From positions 1 through 5,638 of the forward strand of contig CAJMQD010000077.1 in the NCBI GenBank assembly GCA_905215425.1: a stretch of 5,638 bases of DNA. The letters run 5' to 3'. The translations under genes were made by a program, and so were the position numbers. This document shows positions 1 through 5,638 of this stretch, one piece after another. This DNA comes from an uncultured bacterium (GTDB lineage: Bacteria; Bacillota; Clostridia; Oscillospirales; Oscillospiraceae). Position 1 is the first letter of the stretch. Each line of letters starts with the position of its first letter. The notes under the pieces are model-generated. The model was not told the origin of the DNA, searched no databases, and worked only from the letters and a program-made list of their open reading frames with translations.

Positions 1-790
1 CGAAGCGGAAGCCAAACAGCTCGTCCGCCTGGCCGGTGTAGATCACCGGGCCGGTAAACTCCTCCCCCTCCCAGCGCACCTTGTCTCCGGAGACCTCCAG
101 GCTGGTCAGGGCGTCCCGTCCCAGCTCTACGGTGATATTGGGGTGGTCCAGCATCTGCTCAAACATAGGGGTATAGCCCTCCAGCGGCATCCCCTGATAA
201 GTATCCTGAAAATACCGGTCATCCCGGGACAGGAACACAGGCACCCGGGCCGTGGTGTTGGGGTCGATCTCCTCCGGCTTTTGTCCCCACTGCTTCATGG
301 TGTAGCGCACGAAGACGTGGTTGTACACATAGTCGGCCAGGGCGGCGATCTCGGGATCGGCGTTCTGCCGCAGCTCTAAGATGGTCACCTTTTTCTCCGC
401 TCCGTAGGCGGCAATGAGCTTATCCCCCAGACGCTTTCCTTCTTCCGCGCCGAACGCCGTCTCCAGCGAGGTCAGGTTAAAGGGTACGGGGTAGGTCATC
501 CGCCCGCCCTTCTCATCGGGGATGTTGGCGATGACCCGGTGCTGATAATCCCGCCACCGGGTAAACCGGGACAGCCAGTCGAACACGGTCTTATTGTTGG
601 TATGAAAAATATGGGGGCCGTACTGATGGATCAGCACACCGGCATCATCCAGCCGGTCATAGGCGTTTCCGCCCACATGGGGACGGCGCTCCGCCGCCAG
701 CACCCGCTTTCCCCTCTCCGCCAGAGCCCTGGCACACACAGCGCCGGCATAGCCCGCGCCCACGATCACTGCATCATATCGCTGCGGCAA
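1..790 (-). CDS. glf: UDP-galactopyranose mutase, C-terminal part outside window
   Basis: Flavoenzyme that interconverts UDP-galactopyranose and UDP-galactofuranose in the cytoplasm, the donor for galactofuranose in surface polysaccharides. The 263 visible residues contain the N-terminal FAD-binding Rossmann motif GAGYAG (11-16), the following HVGGNAY segment (38-44), QYGPHIFHT (56-64), the mutase signature YTMKQWG (163-169, with the active-site-region Trp at 168) and ARVPV (181-185). The Arg at 182 aligns with the substrate-binding Arg174 of the Klebsiella enzyme. RYFQDTYQGMPLEGYT (192-207) is also typical. The family is about 365-390 residues long, so roughly the last 110-120 lie beyond position 1, including the second substrate-binding Arg. 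An in-frame TAA stands 15 bases upstream and the first internal ATG is at codon 98, so TTG (788-790) is the sensible start. It is preceded by AAAGGTGGG at 6-base spacing. No glycan-synthesis neighbours are visible. Family assignment is firm. Confidence 0.95.
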   Translation of the reverse strand, partial: MPQRYDAVIVGAGYAGAVCARALAERGKRVLAAERRPHVGGNAYDRLDDAGVLIHQYGPHIFHTNNKTVFDWLSRFTRWRDYQHRVIANIPDEKGGRMTYPVPFNLTSLETAFGAEEGKRLGDKLIAAYGAEKKVTILELRQNADPEIAALADYVYNHVFVRYTMKQWGQKPEEIDPNTTARVPVFLSRDDRYFQDTYQGMPLEGYTPMFEQMLDHPNITVELGRDALTSLEVSGDKVRWEGEEFTGPVIYTGQADELFGFRF

Positions 791-804
791 GGTGATCCCA
801 CCTT
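789..804 (-). promoter_or_regulatory. Hairpin over glf ribosome binding site and TTG start
   Basis: On the minus strand AAGGTG-GGAT-CACCTT forms a perfect 6-bp stem with a 4-base loop. The 5' arm contains the Shine-Dalgarno-like AAGGTG, and the 3' arm runs into the first two bases of the TTG start codon. Folding would therefore hide the initiation region. The base pairing is seen directly; that it limits translation is inferred. Confidence 0.5.
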
Positions 805-932
805 TCTTTTAAAATTCAAATTCTCCGCCGCTCCCGATTTTCCTGTTCCGCCGGACAAAAGCTCCTGCCGGTCCGTCCTGTCATCGGAGCTCAACCGCAG
901 AAAAAGAACTGAGTCCATGGTTAAGTCCCCGG

Positions 933-958
933 AGCAGCTGCTAAAGCATAGGTTAACC
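933..958. repeat. Two perfect palindromes at the glf transcription start region
   Basis: AGCAGCTGCT (933-942) and GGTTAACC (951-958) are perfect palindromes of 10 and 8 bases lying just downstream of the proposed glf -10 box. TGGTTAA at 918-924 is also the inverse of TTAACCA at 953-959, so a larger 7-bp stem could enclose the first palindrome. They could be repressor sites or leader RNA structure. No known operator was recognised. Confidence 0.35.
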
Positions 959-965
959 ACAGTAT

Positions 966-995
966 ATCATACTTTGGGCTTAAAGAAAATGAAAA
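966..995 (-). promoter_or_regulatory. Candidate glf promoter
   Basis: On the minus strand, TTTTCA (990-995, four of six consensus bases) and TATGAT (966-971, five of six) are 18 bases apart. An overlapping second -10-like TATACT lies at 961-966. Start of transcription would fall near 955-960, giving a glf leader of about 165-170 bases. The region is AT-rich relative to its surroundings, with A-tracts at 982-997. The assignment rests on consensus matching only. Confidence 0.4.
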
Positions 996-1012
996 AACGC
1001 TTAAATTTCTAT

Positions 1013-1038
1013 GCGGCGGTCTCCCCCATTTCCGCCGC
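1013..1038. repeat. GC-rich inverted repeat between the divergent promoters
   Basis: GCGGCGG (1013-1019) and CCGCCGC (1032-1038) are perfect 7-base complements separated by 12 bases. The repeat lies between the candidate glf and pncB promoters. Neither strand has a T-tract after it, so it does not look like an intrinsic terminator. A protein-binding site or chance GC pairing are both possible. Confidence 0.35.
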
Positions 1039-1095
1039 CCTCCGGTCATAAGCACTTCCCTATGGTCATTTCCTTTCGGTCTGTGAATTTTTTAC

Positions 1096-1105
1096 GGAAA
1101 TTTCC
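1096..1105. repeat. GGAAATTTCC palindrome upstream of the pncB promoter
   Basis: A perfect 10-base palindrome ends 17 bases before the proposed pncB -35 box, in an AT-rich stretch. It is a plausible operator or curved-DNA element. It is not a match I can assign to NiaR, NrtR or another known NAD-pathway regulator. Confidence 0.3.
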
Positions 1106-1122
1106 CGCCATTTTTCTTTTCC

Positions 1123-1151
1123 TTGCCTTTTTTGTGGAAGTCGAGTATAAT
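1123..1151 (+). promoter_or_regulatory. Sigma-A-type promoter of pncB
   Basis: A perfect TATAAT -10 box (1146-1151) stands exactly 17 bases after TTGCCT (1123-1128, four of six consensus bases). Transcription would begin near 1157-1159, leaving a leader of about 52-54 bases before the pncB ATG. This is the strongest promoter match in the window. Confidence 0.75.
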
Positions 1152-1165
1152 ATTTTTACTTTACC

Positions 1166-1189
1166 GGGGCGGCCCTATGTGCCGCACCC
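1166..1189 (+). promoter_or_regulatory. Stem-loop in the pncB leader
   Basis: GGG-GCGGC (1166-1173) pairs with GCCGC-CCC (1181-1185 and 1187-1189) with A1186 bulged and a 7-base loop, giving an 8-bp stem within the short leader. It ends 6 bases before the ribosome binding site and has no following T-tract. It could stabilise the mRNA or influence initiation. No known NAD-sensing riboswitch was recognised. Confidence 0.4.
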
Positions 1190-1195
1190 TCACAC

Positions 1196-1201
1196 GGGAG
1201 G
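1196..1201 (+). promoter_or_regulatory. Ribosome binding site of pncB
   Basis: GGGAGG lies 9 bases before the ATG at 1211 and fixes that start. The later ATGs in the same frame at codons 9 and 18 lack a comparable site and would cut into the conserved N-terminus. Confidence 0.8.
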
Positions 1202-1210
1202 ATTTTTGCC

Positions 1211-2659
1211 ATGAAAGCAAAGACCAATCTGACCATGCTGTGCGATTTCTATGAGCTTACCATGGGCAACGGCTATTTTCAGACGGGCCTGCGGGACCGG
1301 GTGTGCTATTTCGACGTATTCTACCGCACGGTTCCTGACAAGGCCGGCTTCGCCATCGCCGCCGGACTGGCCCAAGTGGTGGAATATATCCAGTCTCTCC
1401 ACTTTGATGACGAGGATATCCAATACCTGCGCTCCAAGGGCTGCTTTAACGAGGAATTTTTAAACTATCTGCGGGACTTCCGCTTTACCGGTGATATCTG
1501 GGCCGTGCCCGAGGGCACTCCCATTTTCCCCAACGAGCCCATCCTCACCGTCCGGGCCCCCGCCATTCAGGCCCAGTTTATCGAGACCTTCGTCCTGCTC
1601 AGCCTGAACCACCAGTGCCTCATCGCCACCAAATCCAACCGCATCGTCCGGGCGGCCGAAGGCCGTCCTGTGGCTGAGTTCGGCTCCCGCCGGGCCCACG
1701 GCCCCGACGGCGCTCTGCTGGGCGCCCGGGCCAGCTATATCGCCGGCTGCTCCGCCACCGCCTGTACCATGGCAGATCAGCACTACGGCTCCCCCGCCAC
1801 GGGCACCATGGCCCACTCCTGGGTGCAGATGTTCCCCGACGAGTACACCGCTTTTAAGACTTACTGCCAGCTGTACCCCACCAACGCCACCCTGCTGGTG
1901 GACACCTATAACGTGCTCAAGTCCGGCGTACCCAACGCCATCCGCGCCTTTAAAGAGGTCCTGCTGCCCCAGGGCATTACCAAGTGCGGCATCCGGCTGG
2001 ACAGCGGCGACCTGACCTATCTGTCCCAGAAGGCCCGCCAGATGCTGGACGAGGCCGGGCTGACCGACTGTAAGATTTTCGCCTCCAACGCCCTGGACGA
2101 GTATATCATCCGGGATCTGGTCCGCCAGGGGGCCCGCATCGACTCCTTCGGCGTGGGCGAACGGCTGATCACCTCCCGCTCCGAGCCCGTATTCGGCGGC
2201 GTTTACAAGCTGGTGGCCATCGAGGATGAGAACGGCACCATTATCCCCAAGATCAAAATCAGCGAAAACCCCACCAAGATCACCACTCCCCACTTCAAAA
2301 AGGTCTACCGCCTGTTCTCCAAGAGCACTGGAAAGGCCGAGGTGGACCTGATCTGTCTGCATGACGAGGAGTTTGACTTCTCCCAGCCCATCGAGCTGTT
2401 CGATCCCAACGCTACCTGGAAGCGGAAGGTGTTCACCGATGTGGAGGCCCGCGAGCTGCTGGTACCCATCTTCCAAAACGGCAAGCTGGTGTATCAGGTG
2501 CCCGACCTTCAGGCCAGCCGCTCCTACTGCCAGCGGCAGGTAGACGCCCTGTGGGACGAGGTCAAGCGCTTCGAGAATCCCCATAACTACTATGTAGACC
2601 TGTCTCAGAAGCTGTGGGACATCAAGCAGGGTCTGCTGAACAGCCACGAAATGAATTGA
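1211..2659 (+). CDS. pncB: Nicotinate phosphoribosyltransferase
   Basis: Cytoplasmic enzyme of the Preiss-Handler NAD salvage pathway. It joins nicotinate to PRPP to give nicotinate mononucleotide and pyrophosphate, with ATP hydrolysis. The 482 residues match the usual length (about 480-490) of the Firmicutes-type enzyme. Visible family marks are the N-terminal LCDFYELTMGNGYF (10-23), EFGSRRAHG (156-164), GTMAHSW (198-204, with His202 at the conserved position of the His that is phosphorylated in this family), the ribose/phosphate-binding RLDSGDL (262-268), ASNALDE (291-297) and FGVGERL (313-319). No signal peptide or membrane segment is seen. It ends in tandem in-frame stops TGA-TAA. It has its own promoter and terminator, so it is probably a single-gene transcript. 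glf upstream is divergent and the ATPase downstream is convergent, and neither has an obvious link to NAD synthesis. Nicotinamide phosphoribosyltransferase is a relative, but the motifs and length favour the nicotinate enzyme. Confidence 0.95.
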   Translation: MKAKTNLTMLCDFYELTMGNGYFQTGLRDRVCYFDVFYRTVPDKAGFAIAAGLAQVVEYIQSLHFDDEDIQYLRSKGCFNEEFLNYLRDFRFTGDIWAVPEGTPIFPNEPILTVRAPAIQAQFIETFVLLSLNHQCLIATKSNRIVRAAEGRPVAEFGSRRAHGPDGALLGARASYIAGCSATACTMADQHYGSPATGTMAHSWVQMFPDEYTAFKTYCQLYPTNATLLVDTYNVLKSGVPNAIRAFKEVLLPQGITKCGIRLDSGDLTYLSQKARQMLDEAGLTDCKIFASNALDEYIIRDLVRQGARIDSFGVGERLITSRSEPVFGGVYKLVAIEDENGTIIPKIKISENPTKITTPHFKKVYRLFSKSTGKAEVDLICLHDEEFDFSQPIELFDPNATWKRKVFTDVEARELLVPIFQNGKLVYQVPDLQASRSYCQRQVDALWDEVKRFENPHNYYVDLSQKLWDIKQGLLNSHEMN

Positions 2660-2670
2660 TAAGGAAACGG

Positions 2671-2706
2671 ACCACCCCCGCTGCCATGCAGCGGGGGTGG
2701 TTTTTT
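2671..2706 (+). terminator. Intrinsic terminator of pncB
   Basis: ACCACCCCCGCTGC (2671-2684) and its exact complement (2688-2701) form a perfect 14-bp GC-rich stem with a CAT loop. Six Ts (2701-2706) follow on the plus strand. It starts 11 bases after the pncB stop codon. Read on the minus strand the hairpin is followed only by a mixed CCGTTTCC stretch, so it is mainly a plus-strand terminator, although the strong stem may also slow or stop transcription from the ATPase side. Confidence 0.95.
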
Positions 2707-4717
2707 ACTGTTTCGCTTCCTCCTCGGGCGCAGCTTCCTTCTCTGCCAGCGCCTGGGCCGCCTCCTCTGCCTCGTTTTCTTCCTCCTGGCGGATGGCCTG
2801 GTCGATCTCCTCCCGGGGCTTTCTGGCCCGGCGGAGGATCTGCGAGCTGTTGATCAGAATGATAAAGGCGCCGATGTTGTGCAGGAACGCCCCCGCCAGG
2901 GCCGGGATCAGGCCCACGGCGGACAGCAGCATCATGAACATACTCACGGAAAAGGCGATGCCGATATTCTGATACATGGTGTTCTTCGTCATCCGGGCCA
3001 GGGAGATCACGAAGGGGATATTTTCCAGGTCGTTGTTCATCAGGGCGATGTCAGCGCTCTGAATGGCCACGTCAGAGCCCATAGCACCCATAGCGATCCC
3101 CACGTCCGCCTCCGCCAGAGCCAGGGCGTCATTGATCCCATCGCCCACCGCCAGCACCTGGCTGTCCTGTCGCAGCAGCTTTACCCGCTCCAACTTCTCT
3201 TGGGGCAGTAGCTGGTAATAGACCTCGTCGATGCCCGCCTGGGCCTGGATGGTGCGGGCGGCCTGCTCCCTGTCTCCGGTGAGCAGAACAGAGCGCTTCA
3301 CCCCCAGGCGCCGCAGCTCCTCCACCGCCTGTCCGGCCTCCGGCCGGATGGAGTCGTCGAACATCAGGCAGCCCAGCACCTTTCCACCCCGCACGATCCA
3401 GTTGGACGGGCCGGCGCTGACCATCCCGGGGTCCTCTGTATGGTAGCCAAGAGACTCGATCCACATCCGGCTGCCGAAGAGGATCTCCTCCTCTCCCCTC
3501 CGGCCGGCGATACCCTTGCCGGACAGCTCCCGCACCTCAAAACCCCGATCATAGGACAGCCGGCCCACCTCCCGCATGAGAGAGCGGGAAATGGGGTGCA
3601 TAGAGGCGCAGGCCACGCTGGCCCCCGCCGACAGCAGCTCCTCCCGGCTGGCCGCCTGCTGGCAGAAGCAGCCGCTAACCGACAGCTCACCCCTGGTGAT
3701 GGTACCCGTCTTATCGAATACCACCGTCTCCACCTGGGTCAGCTGCTCCACAAACTTGGAGTTTTTGATCAAAATCCCCCGCTTGGTGGCCGCAGCCAGG
3801 GCCGCGATCATGGGGGCGGAGCTGACCAGCATGTGGCCGCAGGGGCAGCTCACCACCAACACCGCGATGGCGTTGCCGATCTGCCGGGTCAGCAGGGCGG
3901 TCAGGGCCGCAACGGAGAGGGCAAAGGGGATATAGTAGTGCATAAAGCGGTCTACGATGCGCATCTCGGGCAGGGAAATCTTCTGTGCTTCCTCCAGCAT
4001 ATCCACGATTTTATGGAAGGAGGTGTCCTGATACTCCTTCTCCACCCGGACCTTGATTACGCCGTCCAGATTCGTCGTACCGGCGTACACCGTGTCCCCC
4101 TCCGCCACTGCGGCGGGCAGGGGCTCGCCGGTCAGGGACTTCTGGTCGATGTTGGAGTTGCCCCACAGCACCGTACCGTCAATGGGCAGGGACATACCGG
4201 GCCGCACCAGGATCACATCCCCCTTTTGCAGCGCGGCCGCGTCCACCGTCTGCTCCCCGTCCTCCGTCAGCAGCAGAGCGGTGGAGGCCTGCATATTTTT
4301 CAGGCCCTCAATGGCGTCCCGGCCGCCCATGATGCTGCGCTCCTCCAGAAAGTGGACCACGCTGAGCACAACGGGGATCAGGATGGCCAGCTCATGCTGT
4401 CCGGTGATGTAGCAGGCCAGCACCGCAATGGTCACCAGGATTTCCATGGCGTTGACCACATCCTGCTGCATAAAGCCCTTCACTGCCGTAATCAGCAGGG
4501 GCACCCCCTCAATCAGCACGCCTACGGAGTAGATCATGCCTGCCACCGCGGCCTGCTGGGGGAACAACAGCTTATAGATCAGCCCCGCCGCCAGACAGGT
4601 CATAGCCGCCAGGGCCGTGGAGATCTCCCGGGAGATCTTCTTTTTTTCGCTCTGGGACAGGTCGGCGGAGTGGAAATCCTCCAGCACGTGCTCCGCGGTA
4701 TGGGTCAGGTTTTCCAT
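2705..4717 (-). CDS. P1B-type metal-transporting P-type ATPase, atypical metal site
   Basis: Inner-membrane ATP-driven metal cation pump of 670 residues. Predicted helices: four before the actuator domain (about 33-51, 56-80, 90-105, 108-125), two around the CPC motif (about 262-277 and 280-310) and two at the end (about 582-604 and 605-627), the P1B layout of eight. Catalytic marks are TGEP (196-199) in the actuator domain, DKTGT (335-339, phosphorylated Asp335), HP (374-375) and GKGIAG (400-405) in the nucleotide-binding domain, and GDGIND (525-530). CPC (291-293) marks the metal path. Oddities: there is no N-terminal GMTCxxC-type metal-binding domain. CPC is followed by Gly-His instead of the usual Ala-Leu. 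Helix 7 lacks the Lys, and helix 8 has His613-Asn614 where Zn/Cd pumps have Asp. The last 38 residues hold 13 Glu. The substrate therefore cannot be named, so no symbol is given. It follows the SPFH gene by 12 bases in an apparent operon. The ATG has a perfect ribosome binding site. Confidence 0.92.
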   Translation of the reverse strand: MENLTHTAEHVLEDFHSADLSQSEKKKISREISTALAAMTCLAAGLIYKLLFPQQAAVAGMIYSVGVLIEGVPLLITAVKGFMQQDVVNAMEILVTIAVLACYITGQHELAILIPVVLSVVHFLEERSIMGGRDAIEGLKNMQASTALLLTEDGEQTVDAAALQKGDVILVRPGMSLPIDGTVLWGNSNIDQKSLTGEPLPAAVAEGDTVYAGTTNLDGVIKVRVEKEYQDTSFHKIVDMLEEAQKISLPEMRIVDRFMHYYIPFALSVAALTALLTRQIGNAIAVLVVSCPCGHMLVSSAPMIAALAAATKRGILIKNSKFVEQLTQVETVVFDKTGTITRGELSVSGCFCQQAASREELLSAGASVACASMHPISRSLMREVGRLSYDRGFEVRELSGKGIAGRRGEEEILFGSRMWIESLGYHTEDPGMVSAGPSNWIVRGGKVLGCLMFDDSIRPEAGQAVEELRRLGVKRSVLLTGDREQAARTIQAQAGIDEVYYQLLPQEKLERVKLLRQDSQVLAVGDGINDALALAEADVGIAMGAMGSDVAIQSADIALMNNDLENIPFVISLARMTKNTMYQNIGIAFSVSMFMMLLSAVGLIPALAGAFLHNIGAFIILINSSQILRRARKPREEIDQAIRQEEENEAEEAAQALAEKEAAPEEEAKQ

Positions 4718-4723
4718 TGCTCC

Positions 4724-4731
4724 ACCTCCTT
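4724..4731 (-). promoter_or_regulatory. Ribosome binding site of the ATPase gene, overlapping the upstream stop
   Basis: On the minus strand AAGGAGGT lies 6 bases before the ATG at 4717. The TAA stop of the SPFH gene (4730-4732) provides the first two As of this site. Ribosomes finishing the SPFH protein would thus release directly on the ATPase initiation site, a layout typical of translational coupling. Confidence 0.9.
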
Positions 4732-5638
4732 AGGGCAGGAAGATTTGGGGCGTTCCGCCCCCCTCGGGCAGTACCAGCTTGCCGCCCATCTTATTCAGGA
4801 TCGCAGTCACCTTTTCCCGGAACACCCGCTCCTGCACCACATCCTGGTTGCGCTGATACTCCTCCAGCAGACCGTAGAACTCAGCCACCCGGTCGTTGGC
4901 CGTGGTCAGCTTCTGGGACTGATTGATCTGGGCGTCCGTGACCATGGTATCCGCCGTCGCCTTGGCGTCGGGCACCACCTTTTCCCGGTACTGCTTGGCC
5001 TCCTGGATCTTAGTCTCTTTCTCCACATAGGCGGCGTTCACCTGGTCGAAGTGATACTTCAGGGCGTTAGGCGGGGTGATGCTCTGGAACTCCAGGCCGA
5101 TGACGGTTACCCCAAGGTCCAGCTGGTCCAGGCGGACCTGAGACTGGCGGATGACCTCCTGTGCATACTCCTCCTTCTGGTCGGTCAGTAGGCCGTCCAC
5201 GCTGTCCGAGCTGGCACAGCTGGCCATCACGCCGCTGACCACACCGTTGATGGTATCCTGGGGGACACTGTTGTAAAGGGCGTACTGTACCGGGTCTGTA
5301 ATCCGGTATTTCAAAGTCGCGTTGATGTGCAGGATATTTTCATCACCGGTGATCAGATAGCCGGTGCTGGCAATATCCGCGTAGGTGGGGTCCGCGGCGG
5401 CGGCGTGGGTGGTGATGGACACCTCCTGCACCTTGCCCACCGGGACCTTGATGACCTCGTCGATCACATAGGGAAAGGCCAGCAGCAGGCCGGGCTGCTT
5501 TATCTGCTCCTCCTGGGTATCCCCCACCAGGCGGCCGAAGCGCAGCACCACGCCCACCTCGTAGTTGTTGATGACCCGTATTCCCGAGCAGCAGATCAGC
5601 ACCACCAGGATCAGGATCAGCCACTTGCAGTACTGGAT
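4730..5638 (-). CDS. HflK/prohibitin-like SPFH-domain membrane protein, N-terminus outside window
   Basis: SPFH/band-7 proteins form membrane-anchored oligomeric scaffolds; HflK and HflC cage and modulate the FtsH protease in bacteria. The 302 visible residues begin with a hydrophobic anchor (KWLILILVVLICC, about 5-17). The HflK-like start of the SPFH domain follows (INNYEVGVVLRFGRL, 23-37; QPGLLLAFPYVIDEVIKV, 48-65), then the core strand ENILHINATLKYRITDP (100-116). A long Glu/Lys/Gln/Ala-rich helical, probably coiled-coil, segment runs from about 195 to 265 and includes an HflK-like YREKVVPDAKATAD (217-230). The short C-terminus is LPEGGGTPQIFLP. The frame is open to the window edge through the membrane anchor, so the real start lies upstream. 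A GTG at 5605 would remove most of the anchor and is not the likely start. The partner gene, if any, is out of view. The ATPase follows immediately, so the complex may act on or organise that pump. HflK itself, HflC or another SPFH subfamily are all possible; HflK-like fits best. Confidence 0.88.
   Translation of the reverse strand: MQYCKWLILILVVLICCSGIRVINNYEVGVVLRFGRLVGDTQEEQIKQPGLLLAFPYVIDEVIKVPVGKVQEVSITTHAAAADPTYADIASTGYLITGDENILHINATLKYRITDPVQYALYNSVPQDTINGVVSGVMASCASSDSVDGLLTDQKEEYAQEVIRQSQVRLDQLDLGVTVIGLEFQSITPPNALKYHFDQVNAAYVEKETKIQEAKQYREKVVPDAKATADTMVTDAQINQSQKLTTANDRVAEFYGLLEEYQRNQDVVQERVFREKVTAILNKMGGKLVLPEGGGTPQIFLP

Noticed and set aside
766..960. A 64-codon minus-strand frame in the glf leader, starting at GTG 960
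   Set aside because: It would start at or before the predicted transcription start, has no ribosome binding site and overlaps the start of glf in another frame. It has no recognisable features.
1013..1038. Intrinsic terminator in the intergenic region
   Set aside because: The 7-bp GC-rich repeat has a 12-base loop and no T-tract on either strand. No gene ends nearby, since both flanking genes diverge from here.
539..1051. A 170-codon plus-strand frame running from within glf into the intergenic region
   Set aside because: Its first half is antisense to the clear glf coding sequence and its second half crosses promoter-like DNA. There is no protein-family signal.
1460..2647. A 395-codon minus-strand open frame opposite pncB
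   Set aside because: It lies wholly within the well-supported pncB gene, has Gly/Val/Leu-rich low-information sequence, and has no family motifs.
2705..4717. KdpB (potassium pump subunit) or a copper exporter as the identity of the ATPase
   Set aside because: The CPC motif and the helix layout with two pairs before the actuator domain are of P1B type, not KdpB. The copper-pump marks in helices 7 and 8 and the CxxC domains are absent, so copper specificity is not supported.
3440..5191. A 583-codon plus-strand open frame opposite the ATPase and SPFH genes
   Set aside because: It is rich in His, Gln, Gly and Leu with no recognisable domain, as expected for the antisense of GC-rich genes. The opposite strand encodes two proteins with clear family motifs.
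1..5638. CRISPR array, tRNA or rRNA gene, insertion sequence or attachment site
   Set aside because: No regularly spaced repeats, cloverleaf-like sequence, transposase-like reading frame or terminal inverted repeats were found. The window is almost fully explained by four genes and one control region.

Overview
The window carries four protein-coding genes, two of them cut by the window edges. The order is glf (minus, cut at the left edge), pncB (plus), a P1B-type metal-transport ATPase (minus) and an HflK/prohibitin-like SPFH membrane protein (minus, cut at the right edge). High GC content, strong AAGGAGG-type ribosome binding sites, a sigma-A-type promoter and a classical intrinsic terminator suggest a high-GC Clostridia member. 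A gut Oscillospiraceae relative (Flavonifractor / Lawsonibacter type) is my best guess, but it is an inference from style and not from a marker gene.

Positions 1-790 (minus) hold the first 263 codons of UDP-galactopyranose mutase, which makes UDP-galactofuranose for surface glycans. It begins with TTG, and its ribosome binding site and start codon lie in a small perfect hairpin. Positions 791-1210 are a gene-free divergent control region. It has a candidate minus-strand promoter for glf, a good plus-strand promoter for pncB, several palindromes and inverted repeats, and a hairpin in the pncB leader. Positions 1211-2659 (plus) hold a complete nicotinate phosphoribosyltransferase of the NAD salvage (Preiss-Handler) pathway. 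It is followed by a perfect 14-bp-stem terminator whose T-tract also supplies the stop codon of the convergent ATPase gene.

Positions 2705-5638 (minus) are the most interesting part. An SPFH-domain gene is followed after 12 bases by a P1B ATPase gene, and the SPFH stop codon lies within the ATPase ribosome binding site, so the two are very probably co-transcribed and translationally coupled. The ATPase has the full catalytic machinery (TGEP, DKTGT, HP, GDGIND, CPC). However, it lacks an N-terminal heavy-metal-binding domain, has CPC-Gly-His in place of the usual CPC-Ala-Leu, and has His-Asn in the last membrane helix where zinc/cadmium pumps carry Asp. It ends in a very acidic tail. An SPFH scaffold paired with an unusual metal pump is the best candidate here for an undescribed functional unit. 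glf and pncB look like unrelated housekeeping or accessory neighbours.
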